In this document: positions 1-6,729 of the stretch, one piece after another | Position numbering within the stretch: the stretch's first letter is position 1 | Layout: the number at the start of each line of letters is the position of its first letter | Assembly (NCBI RefSeq): GCF_005048155.1 | Contig: NZ_SUMB01000005.1 | Coordinates: 310,001 to 374,000 of the forward strand | Source of the DNA: Streptomyces piniterrae | GTDB lineage: Bacteria > Actinomycetota > Actinomycetes > Streptomycetales > Streptomycetaceae | Direction of reading: 5' to 3' | Length of the DNA stretch: 64,000 nt | The notes under the pieces: generated by a model | What the model was told of the DNA's origin: nothing | Databases searched by the model: none | What the model saw: only the letters and a program-made list of their open reading frames with translations | Translations under genes and position numbers: made by a program

Positions 1-1965
1 CAGTTCGGCGATCTCCGCCTCCGACAGTCCGTCGTGGTCGCGGGCGCTGCGCCACAGCTCCACGAGGCGCCCCCGTACCTGCTCGCGGATGCCCGCCAGC
101 CGGTCGGCCTGCCCCGCGGCGACCTGCGCGGGCTGCGGGAAGGGGACGGTCTGGGCGACGGGGGAGCGGAGCAGCACAGGCCGGAAGCGCGGCGCGATGC
201 CCGGGTGGACGGACTGGGCGAGCAGCGTGCGCAGCGCCGTGGCCTGCGCGTACGCGGTGCCCGGTACGACCTTCTCGCGGCGCTGCCCGGCCAGCTCCAG
301 GCCGAGCCCGGCTCGTAAGGTCGCCTCCTCGCCGACGACGGTGAACAGCTCACGGATGTCGTCGGCGGTGAGGGGCTGACCGCAGTCGGCTTTCTCCATG
401 TGGTGGTTGATGGTGCGCGCGGTGGCGTTCCCGCTGTCCTTGTGGTCCGCGCAGCCGAAGGCGGGCGGCTCGCAGGAGCCCAGGACGGCGGGGAGGGGCG
501 GGACGGTGACGGTCTCGGGGACGTCTTCCGGCTCGACCCCGAAGGTCAGCGACCGCCCGTGATCGACGAGTACGACATTGCCGCGCGCCACGCTGACGTC
601 CGGGGCCGGCGCGCAGTCCGTACCGCCGCGGGTGGAGAGGCAGAGCGGGAAGGCGAGTGCGTCCTCCTGCGCCCAGGTGACCTCCAGCACCGGCTGGCCG
701 TCGAGCTGGTCGACGGCCTCGGTGACGGAGGTCAGCCGGACCGTCTGGCGGTGCGCCGGGTCCTGGTCGCCGGGGGTCCCGGTGCGCGGCCCCTTGACCT
801 CCTCGAAGAGCAGCAGGTCACCGGGGGTGAGACGGAGGACGCGCGCCTCGCAGGCGTCGTCCGCCCATTCATCGCGCAGCGTCGCGTTCGTCGCACCCTT
901 CGGCAGGGCGCAGACCTCCCCGCCCCAGGTCCACAGCCGGATGGCGTTGTGCTCGGGCCGCAGGGTGAGCGGCGTCTCGGCCACCGGCTCGAAGACCTCC
1001 ACCGAGCCGCGCTCGTCGAGCACCGCCAGCTCCCGGTCGTCGATGACGGTCCCGATCTCGGGCCGGTCGCGCGGCCCGTATGTCCTCGTATCGACGGCGG
1101 CGAAACGGAATTCTCCGGGAAGGAGGGTGAATTCCTCGACGGTCTCCAGGGAAACGAACGCCCGCGCGCTGCACCCGTCATGCATCGGATAGTCGATGAG
1201 CCGGACATGCCGCCGTACGGAAACCCTCCGCCGGGCCGTATCGAGATATGCCTCGGTCGCGACCGCGTCCTGCTGATAACTGATCTGGTCGGCCGTGTAC
1301 GCGAGCAGCTCGACCAGTGTCATGCCCAGATCGGCGGGATTGCGCTCGACCCAGTCGGGCGTCGTCAACCGAAGCCGGTCCAGGACGAGCTGCCGCAGTG
1401 TGTCGTAATCGCGGGCGGTGTAGTCGATAACGGGGGCGGGCTTGAAGGTGTCCGGACAGTCCGGCCCCTCGTCGCCCTTGCTGCCCTTGTCGTCCCTGCC
1501 GTCCCTGTCGTTCCTGCCGTCCCTGTCGTCCTTGCAGTCGAACGGGCTCGGGCAGTCGGCTCCGAAGGCGAATTCCCGGCTGAAGTACCGCTGGTCGAAA
1601 CCCTCGTAAGGCTGGGTGCCGGGCCGCCCGTACGGATCGGTCTCGACGAGGGACAGCCGATAGCGGGTGGTGTCCCCGGTCCGGTCCAGGACGACATGCA
1701 ACCGGTCGTCGAGCTCGGGATCCTCCTCCCGCTCGACGGATATCTCCAGGGCTTCGATACCGGTGATCCGCCGCCCGCCGTCGATACGGACATTCTCCGG
1801 GCAGAGGCCGTGCGGGGCCTTTCCGAGGAACGTGACGGTCAGTGTCACCCCGTCATCCGCGACCTCCACCGCATCGATGCCATTGAGCTGCGCCGCTCTG
1901 ATCCGCCCGCGCCGGCCATCGACCTGACAAACCAATTCGGCCGCTACGGCCTGCTGTTCACTCAT
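1..1965 (-). CDS. CIS baseplate J-like (Afp11/gp6-type) protein, 3' end beyond window
   Basis: Reading leftward from ATG at 1965, the frame stays open for 655 codons to the window edge, so the C-terminus is missing. It is probably a baseplate wedge protein of the gp6/baseplate-J class used by contractile injection systems to build the ring around the spike. Visible features are an Asp/Gly/Lys/Arg-rich low-complexity insert at about residues 140-160, a conserved-looking stretch with DYTARDYDTLR and NPADLGMTLVELLAYTADQISYQQDAV that fits the putative baseplate assembly protein family, and a C-terminal part with LRPEHNAIRLWTWG. The ATG overlaps the stop of the gp25-like gene by 4 nt (ATGA), so it is translationally coupled to it. 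Further CIS genes (second wedge, fibre, tape measure) would be expected to the left of the window. Family call is from motif recognition and position. Confidence 0.85.
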   Translation of the reverse strand, partial: MSEQQAVAAELVCQVDGRRGRIRAAQLNGIDAVEVADDGVTLTVTFLGKAPHGLCPENVRIDGGRRITGIEALEISVEREEDPELDDRLHVVLDRTGDTTRYRLSLVETDPYGRPGTQPYEGFDQRYFSREFAFGADCPSPFDCKDDRDGRNDRDGRDDKGSKGDEGPDCPDTFKPAPVIDYTARDYDTLRQLVLDRLRLTTPDWVERNPADLGMTLVELLAYTADQISYQQDAVATEAYLDTARRRVSVRRHVRLIDYPMHDGCSARAFVSLETVEEFTLLPGEFRFAAVDTRTYGPRDRPEIGTVIDDRELAVLDERGSVEVFEPVAETPLTLRPEHNAIRLWTWGGEVCALPKGATNATLRDEWADDACEARVLRLTPGDLLLFEEVKGPRTGTPGDQDPAHRQTVRLTSVTEAVDQLDGQPVLEVTWAQEDALAFPLCLSTRGGTDCAPAPDVSVARGNVVLVDHGRSLTFGVEPEDVPETVTVPPLPAVLGSCEPPAFGCADHKDSGNATARTINHHMEKADCGQPLTADDIRELFTVVGEEATLRAGLGLELAGQRREKVVPGTAYAQATALRTLLAQSVHPGIAPRFRPVLLRSPVAQTVPFPQPAQVAAGQADRLAGIREQVRGRLVELWRSARDHDGLSEAEIAEL

Positions 1966-2348
1966 ATCCCGCCCCGCCCCTCGAACACTTCATCGCGCCG
2001 GCTCGCGGTGGAGCGCACCACATAGCGCAGATACACGCGTACGACGTTCTCCTCGCTCACCACGTCCAGCGATTCGACCTCGATCAGATCCCCCAGCCAG
2101 CGCTGCAGCGACGCCTGCACCGAAAGCTCCACCGCCGACGCCAGCTCCGGACTGTTCGGCGTGAACACCAAATCCAGCAGCCCGCAACCGAATTCGGGCC
2201 GCATCACCCGCTCACCCGGACTCGTGAACAGCAACTGCTCGATCAGGTCCCGCACATGGTCGTCGTGGGCGGAATGCGCGGTCCGCCCCCGCCGATCGAT
2301 CCGGAACGGAAAAGCGATCTCGGTACGTACCTTCTTCGCAGCCCTCAT
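1962..2348 (-). CDS. gp25/Afp9-like baseplate wedge protein
   Basis: A 128-aa protein, the usual size for gp25/W-family wedge subunits, which join the sheath's first ring to the baseplate. The family pattern is clear: FPFRIDRRGRTA near the N-terminus, then DHVRDLIEQLLFTSPGERVMRPEFG followed by a short aliphatic region and a C-terminal strand pattern VVRVYLRYVV. The ATG at 2348 is chosen because it overlaps the upstream PAAR stop by 4 nt (ATGA) and puts the conserved KVRTEIAFPF at the start; a 36-codon upstream in-frame extension overlaps the PAAR gene and looks spurious. It in turn overlaps the baseplate J start. Confidence 0.9.
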   Translation of the reverse strand: MRAAKKVRTEIAFPFRIDRRGRTAHSAHDDHVRDLIEQLLFTSPGERVMRPEFGCGLLDLVFTPNSPELASAVELSVQASLQRWLGDLIEVESLDVVSEENVVRVYLRYVVRSTASRRDEVFEGRGGI

Positions 2349-2734
2349 CGGCTGGACACCCCCTGATGGCCGTTCCGGCCCTGTCGGACCTGCTGGCCTT
2401 GGTGGACGGACGCCACGATCGGCGGGCCCTGCGGCACCAGCCCGGCGCTGAAACACATCGCCGCTGTCGTGTCCAGCAGCACCGGCACACCGTCGATCCG
2501 TACGGCGTCGTTATCGGTATGCGGAGTCCAGCGGATACTCGTGCACGGCTGCGGCAGGTGGTCGACGGAATGCGGACACCCGCTCACCGTGAAAACGTCC
2601 ACGGCGGTGGACACGGCCGCGCCATCGATCCGCACGCCGCTACCCGTCCTCCCCGCCGCCGTGCTGGATAACGCACGCCCTCCATGCGGACAGCTGATCA
2701 CCGCACCGCCGTGGACGAGATTCCCGCTCACCAC
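2345..2734 (-). CDS. PAAR-like spike-tip protein (Afp10-type)
   Basis: A 129-aa protein with the PAAR-like layout: VSGNLVHGGAVISCPHGG at the start, a second Cys/His cluster SGCPHS near residue 52 and repeated short Gly/Val/Asp beta segments (GSGVRIDGAAV, AVRIDGVPVL). In CIS and type VI systems such proteins sharpen the end of the spike and coordinate a metal with His/Cys. The position between the OB-fold spike gene (23 bp upstream) and the gp25 gene (overlapping) supports the role. The last 25 residues are Gln/Gly/Arg-rich and unrecognised. Confidence 0.78.
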   Translation of the reverse strand: MVSGNLVHGGAVISCPHGGRALSSTAAGRTGSGVRIDGAAVSTAVDVFTVSGCPHSVDHLPQPCTSIRWTPHTDNDAVRIDGVPVLLDTTAAMCFSAGLVPQGPPIVASVHQGQQVRQGRNGHQGVSSR

Positions 2735-2757
2735 GTGAATCGACTCCCCCGTATCCG

Positions 2758-3282
2758 CTATCGCCTCTTGGGCACGGTCAGCCGGCCCTCATTGACGTCG
2801 ACTTGATCCCCGACCAGAGAAATCGACGCCCCGTGCCCATTGTTGATATGGACCCCGGTCGCATCGATCCTCACGTACGCGCCACCCGGCGCCTCCAGCA
2901 AAATCCCGTTCGTCGGCACATCCGACATCACCAACTTGTGCTTCCCGGGCGTCTGAATAACGACGGGATGTGCCGTCGCAGGGCTGGTCTGCGCATCCTC
3001 CGGCAACTCCTCCCGGCTCCCGTACCAACACCCCACCCAAATCGGATAACTGGGCTCGCCCTGCTCGAACTCCACCCACACACCCGCCCCGACCGATGGC
3101 ACGACCACCTGCCCCGCCTGCGGCCCGGTGAACGGAAAACACGGCAGTGCCCACGTCGACGGCTCTTCACCGAGCACATCCGGAACCTGGACGATCAGCC
3201 GCCCCCGCCCCATTGGGTCGTTGTTGTCCACCACCCGGCCGCGAAACTTGCCAAGGAACCGGTTGTTGGGCGAACCAGCCAT
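2758..3282 (-). CDS. gp5/VgrG OB-fold spike protein (C-terminal half of a split Afp8)
   Basis: A 174-aa protein resembling the gp5-OB/baseplate assembly protein V domain: GKFRGRVVDNNDPMGRGRL at the N-terminus, then QVPDVLG, PCFPFTG, GQVVVPSVGAGVWVEFEQG and YPIWVGCWYG, followed by a beta-helix-like tail with repeated VRIDATGVHINN-type strands. This is the central spike that receives the PAAR tip. In Afp8/Pvc8 and VgrG this module is fused to the hub domain; here the hub (gpD) part is the separate upstream gene, 68 bp away. No enzymatic effector extension is present. ATG 3282 is preceded by an AGGAG-like site (CAGGAGATG 8-16 nt upstream). Confidence 0.88.
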   Translation of the reverse strand: MAGSPNNRFLGKFRGRVVDNNDPMGRGRLIVQVPDVLGEEPSTWALPCFPFTGPQAGQVVVPSVGAGVWVEFEQGEPSYPIWVGCWYGSREELPEDAQTSPATAHPVVIQTPGKHKLVMSDVPTNGILLEAPGGAYVRIDATGVHINNGHGASISLVGDQVDVNEGRLTVPKRR

Positions 3283-3350
3283 CTGCGTACATCTCCTGGA
3301 TCTTCTGGATCTTCTGTATTTACCGGCTCTTCCGGATCTCCTGGGCCCTG

Positions 3351-4493
3351 CTACGGGCGTACGGTCCCGCTACGGGCGATCAGACCCTCCCGCGACAGGG
3401 TGAAATTCTGCTGGTACGACCCGGGGCGCAGATTGGTCGTCACACTCTTCACGTAGTAATCGCCGTCATACGTCACCCCGGCACCCCGCACCCCGACCAA
3501 CTCCCTTGGCCGCAGCACATATCCGTGCCGGTTGACGTCCAGCGACCCCGACCCGGAAATGGCATCGGCAGACGTCGCCGCCCTTCCCAATGCCTCCGCC
3601 TTCGCGATCGCCTCATCCCGCTTCGCGGTCCCGCTCAGCGTCTTCCGCTTCAGGGCCGGCGACCCGCGCAGCCCCAACGGCGGCCGCAACGGACTGATAT
3701 CCGGCTGCGCGAGCAGTGGCGCCCGCCGCGTCACCGGATCCTGCACCCGCGCCTGCGGCTCTTCCCTCGCGGTCCCGTCGTAAGCAAAGGTGAGTTGATC
3801 AACCGTCGAGTTGACGTCCATATTCACGTTCAAGGCGTGCTGCCGCTGGCCGAGGCGCTGCTCGGGTCCCCAGAACGCCGTCGACCGCCCCGGCACCGGC
3901 CCCGGATCCAGATAGAACGTATAACCGTTCGCCCTGGCCAACTCATTCACATACTGCAGATCCGTCCCGACCTGGTAGTCAACCCTCAACTGTTCCCGCG
4001 GCGGCTGCGGAATCTGCTCCCTGATGATCCGAGCATCGATCCCGTAATCCGCGTACTTCCCCAGAATCCGCTCAATCCGCTGCGAGGGCGCGAGGTTGGG
4101 ATACCGATCGGCCCGCTCCTCGAGGTCCATGAGAAGCGTGAGATCCTCGCCGGTGATGGTGAGGGTGGTCTGCCCAGGCTGATTACTGGCCCCCACCTCC
4201 TGCCGCACAATCAACCCATCCAGCAAAACAAACGGCGTCCCTTTAATCGACACCGCCACAATCACCCGAGTCTTGGGATCAAAAAACCCCTCAGGCAGCA
4301 ACCGATCAACAATCGCCCCCTTCTTGGTCAAATCAAACGCGATCTGAAACCCGGACCGCTCACCCGCCGTACTCGTGATCTGAGCCGACAGCAACGCCTC
4401 GGTCACTTCCGCGGGCACCGGCCGAGCCGACTTCGGCCCCATGTGCAGCGACACATGTATGGGCCCCCGCCCAACCGGCTGGTCATCACCCAT
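3351..4493 (-). CDS. VgrG/gpD-type baseplate hub protein
   Basis: A 380-aa protein of the phage late-control D/VgrG hub family, which forms the trimeric hub between inner tube and spike. Supporting pattern: an N-terminal beta barrel with FDLTKKGAIVDRLLPEGFFDP, then LTITGEDLTLLMDLEE, the PSQRIERILGKYADYGI segment and VDYQVGTDLQYVNELARANGYTFYLDPG, which strongly matches the hub family; the C-terminus has YDGDYYVKSVTTNLRPG. ATG 4493 is chosen over an upstream GTG at 4535 because it gives an 8-nt overlap with the LysM gene; the GTG start would overlap it far more. It acts with the separately encoded OB spike. The 67-bp spacer downstream contains short repeats of GAAGATCCAG type. Confidence 0.85.
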   Translation of the reverse strand: MGDDQPVGRGPIHVSLHMGPKSARPVPAEVTEALLSAQITSTAGERSGFQIAFDLTKKGAIVDRLLPEGFFDPKTRVIVAVSIKGTPFVLLDGLIVRQEVGASNQPGQTTLTITGEDLTLLMDLEERADRYPNLAPSQRIERILGKYADYGIDARIIREQIPQPPREQLRVDYQVGTDLQYVNELARANGYTFYLDPGPVPGRSTAFWGPEQRLGQRQHALNVNMDVNSTVDQLTFAYDGTAREEPQARVQDPVTRRAPLLAQPDISPLRPPLGLRGSPALKRKTLSGTAKRDEAIAKAEALGRAATSADAISGSGSLDVNRHGYVLRPRELVGVRGAGVTYDGDYYVKSVTTNLRPGSYQQNFTLSREGLIARSGTVRP

Positions 4494-4869
4494 TCCCCCG
4501 CACCCCCGGCCCACCCATCCCACCCGGGAACCCACCCGGCAGAGGAACCGCTATCTCCTCACCCGGCTCATCCGTCAACTCCCGTGGATCGAGAGTGGGA
4601 TTGGCATCAGCAATCCGCCACCACTGCCCCGAATCCCCGAAGTACCGCTGCCCCAGATGGTCCGGTCGCTCACCACTGCTGACGGTGTGCGGCACAGCCT
4701 CCTCGGCCGCATCCTCCAGCCGCGGCAACAACCGCCGCTTCGCATACCTCACCTCGGTCCCATCAGGCATGCGATGCACCCCGATCTCCACCTCGGCATA
4801 CCGACTACTCCGCGGATACGGATGCGCCCCGGGCACGTCGTCCAACGCCCGCTCATACGGCTCGATCAC
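4486..4869 (-). CDS. LysM-like CIS protein (Afp7 C-terminal-type)
   Basis: A 127-aa protein. Residues about 60-110 carry a LysM-type pattern: HTVSSGERPDHLGQRYFGDSGQWWRIADANP, then a DEPGEEIAVPL turn, typical of the gp53/LysM module that in Afp7 clamps the inner tube to the hub. In many CIS loci this module is fused to the tube-like domain now found as the preceding gene, 3 bp upstream. The tail is Gly/Pro-rich. No signal peptide, so the LysM is probably a structural tail module and not a cell-wall binder. Confidence 0.8.
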   Translation of the reverse strand: MIEPYERALDDVPGAHPYPRSSRYAEVEIGVHRMPDGTEVRYAKRRLLPRLEDAAEEAVPHTVSSGERPDHLGQRYFGDSGQWWRIADANPTLDPRELTDEPGEEIAVPLPGGFPGGMGGPGVRGNG

Positions 4870-4872
4870 GTC

Positions 4873-5541
4873 TCAGATCCCCCTCCCACCAAGCCCAAGC
4901 CCCGCAAAACTCCCACCCCGAGCGGCCCGCGCCAACTGCTCCTTCTGCGCCAGGTGCGCGAGATACAACTCGGCCCCGCGATGCCCCGCCGGCAAGTCAC
5001 TCACGGTCAGGATCTTCATCCCGATACTGAGCGAGGCCCGAATCGGATTCAGGTTCACATCGAACGCCGACTCATTGACCGACAACTCCGTCAGCCGCAC
5101 GGGCATGACGCGCTTGCTACCCCATGTGAAAAGCGTCAACGGCATCTCAATGGGACTGATCTCAATAGTCCCCTTCTTACTGAGGTGGGAAGCGGCCCGC
5201 AGCTGCGCCGTGGTCGGCTGCACGAGCATTTCCAGCACGGCAAGTTGGGGATGGATCCCGTCCGGCGCGGCCACGTCCAGCTGATCGGTGGCGTCGATCT
5301 CCGCGGTGAACTTCCACGACTCCTGCGCGGGCCCTTTCAGCCGCAGGGCCTCGTTCCGGTCGCCGCCACTGCCACCTCCGCCGCCGTCCCCCTCACCTCC
5401 GGCAGCTTGGGGCGTCACGGAACGCTCCAACGTGTCCGGGTTGAACTGCAGCACGATGATGCGCTGCGGCGTTCCCAGCTCGGGTTCGACGATGACTATG
5501 CCGGAGCGTATGGGCTTGGGTATATCGGCGTAGGTAGTCAC
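4873..5541 (-). CDS. CIS tube-initiation/adaptor protein (Afp7 N-terminal-like, CIS_tube family)
   Basis: A 222-aa protein. The start, with GIVIVEPELGTPQRIIVLQFNPDTLERSVTPQ, fits the CIS tube adaptor family that begins the inner tube on the hub. A Gly/Asp-rich loop follows at about residues 48-62, then LRLKGPAQESWKFTAEIDATDQLD and PIEMPLTLFTWGSKRVMPVRLTELSVNESAFDVNLNPIRA, in line with tube-fold proteins. It is followed 3 bp later by the LysM gene. Upstream there is a break of 89 bp and then the low-GC cassette, so this gene may begin a re-initiated translation block. Confidence 0.82.
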   Translation of the reverse strand: MTTYADIPKPIRSGIVIVEPELGTPQRIIVLQFNPDTLERSVTPQAAGGEGDGGGGGSGGDRNEALRLKGPAQESWKFTAEIDATDQLDVAAPDGIHPQLAVLEMLVQPTTAQLRAASHLSKKGTIEISPIEMPLTLFTWGSKRVMPVRLTELSVNESAFDVNLNPIRASLSIGMKILTVSDLPAGHRGAELYLAHLAQKEQLARAARGGSFAGLGLGGRGI

Positions 5542-5630
5542 AGGTCACCTTTCGTCACTGCTTGGCTCAGATGAACGGAAGATTGGAGTAATGAGAGGAG
5601 ATGGTGCCTGATAATTCGGGGAAGCCTCGA

Positions 5631-6134
5631 CTACAGTTGAATGTATTCCACGCTGTCGCTTTTCAATTTCCAGGCAACAACCTCCCAGTTGTCTTTTGCG
5701 GAAAAAGCCCGCCCGCTCCGGTAGCGATTAACGGTGATCCCGGCGGATCCATCCAGTCGGACAAGGTCAATTGTGCGCTCTCCTTTGAAGTTTTCCAGTC
5801 GATCGATCACTTCGTCGAGGCTACTGAATACTCCGGCCGTGATTCCGGATTCCTCCGTAAATAGCAGCGTGCGGCCATCTCCCAAGTGCCCTGCCAAGCG
5901 AGCGAGGGCCCGCCCTGCGGAATCCGTACTCCGGAATACCGGAATCCCTCCCTTCCCGCCGCCGGATCCTCGTTCGCTGACGTAAATAGTGTTCACGGCC
6001 TTGTTGGCACACTCCATGGCTGCGTACGCATCTTCCGCGTCAGGGAGTTTGAACGATTCCGCGACCCTGCCCAGAGTCCGTTCCAAGTATTTAAGGAATA
6101 GTGGGATGTTGCGTTCTTCGCTATTTTTTGTCAT
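5631..6134 (-). CDS. Orphan low-GC protein next to the CIS effector; possible second immunity or accessory protein
   Basis: A 167-aa protein that I do not recognise. ATG 6134 is preferred because a GGAG lies 8 nt upstream; an alternative ATG at 6218 would add 28 residues and overlap the previous gene. The protein is soluble, mixed alpha/beta, with SMTKNSEERNIPLFLKYLERTLGR at the start and AGITVNRYRSGRAFSAKDNWEVVAWKLKSD near the end. Its DNA is low in GC (5641-5700 about 47%, 6121-6180 about 45%, by hand count) in contrast to the structural genes on both sides, suggesting recent acquisition together with the effector tail. Location directly after the effector and the 173-aa gene suggests protection from, or chaperoning of, the effector; this is inference from position only. 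Confidence 0.6.
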   Translation of the reverse strand: MTKNSEERNIPLFLKYLERTLGRVAESFKLPDAEDAYAAMECANKAVNTIYVSERGSGGGKGGIPVFRSTDSAGRALARLAGHLGDGRTLLFTEESGITAGVFSSLDEVIDRLENFKGERTIDLVRLDGSAGITVNRYRSGRAFSAKDNWEVVAWKLKSDSVEYIQL

Positions 6135-6207
6135 GGATGCAACTCCGCAGTGATGATTCTCGTCTATTCTGTTGCCGGGTGATGAATTTACCGTTCCGTC
6201 ATGGGTT

Positions 6208-6729
6208 TTATTCGCCATCCACCTCCACATCACTTGCGCCGGACGCGCGCAGCAGCCATTCGAGAGTTCCCAGCGAGTACGGATATCCATCTACGGTTAC
6301 GGTTGTGACGATGCTTTCGGAGTCGGGGAGATCTGCGCTCCACCATCTCCATGCGCGCTCGTCCGGATGCATGAGGGTCGTCCAACTGGAGAGTTTCCAG
6401 GGGGACTCTTCGCCCTCCTGCACGCCAGAGACAAGGGTTTTGATCCATGAATAGCGCGTCCGTTTTTTACTAGCCGCTCCACTTGATTGTTCGCCGCTCG
6501 CGCAGGCATCCACAAACCATCCTGGGAGAATAGACTCCCATTCTGGCGGGGCAGGCCAGGAATCGCCGTCGCATTCAAGTACAGAATCCAATACCTCCGT
6601 GCATTTGCGAAGCACGCTTTCCGACCCGCTGGGGCATTCTGCAGCGACTTGAACCTGGATCGCTTGTGCTTTATTTACGTCTCTCTCTGTTGGGGAGCCG
6701 TGGAGGCGAGCCCGCTCATTGTCAGTCAT
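6208..6729 (-). CDS. Putative immunity protein for the CIS effector C-terminal module
   Basis: A 173-aa soluble acidic protein of unrecognised family. Its ATG (6729) overlaps the effector stop by 8 nt, so it is translated from the same message in fixed ratio with the effector, the usual arrangement for polymorphic toxin and immunity genes. It is rich in Trp and acidic residues (SWPAPPEWESILPGWF; WKLSSWTTLMHPDERAWRWW; ESIVTTVTVDGYPYSLGTLEWLLRASG), as are many immunity proteins. GC content is well below the neighbouring structural genes, matching the effector's C-terminal coding DNA. The immunity role is inferred from position, size and composition, not from a known domain. Confidence 0.6.
   Translation of the reverse strand: MTDNERARLHGSPTERDVNKAQAIQVQVAAECPSGSESVLRKCTEVLDSVLECDGDSWPAPPEWESILPGWFVDACASGEQSSGAASKKRTRYSWIKTLVSGVQEGEESPWKLSSWTTLMHPDERAWRWWSADLPDSESIVTTVTVDGYPYSLGTLEWLLRASGASDVEVDGE

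Noticed and set aside
6101..6454. Plus-strand frames opposite the low-GC cassette
   Set aside because: No ribosome site or family pattern; the minus-strand frames have overlaps and a clear start.
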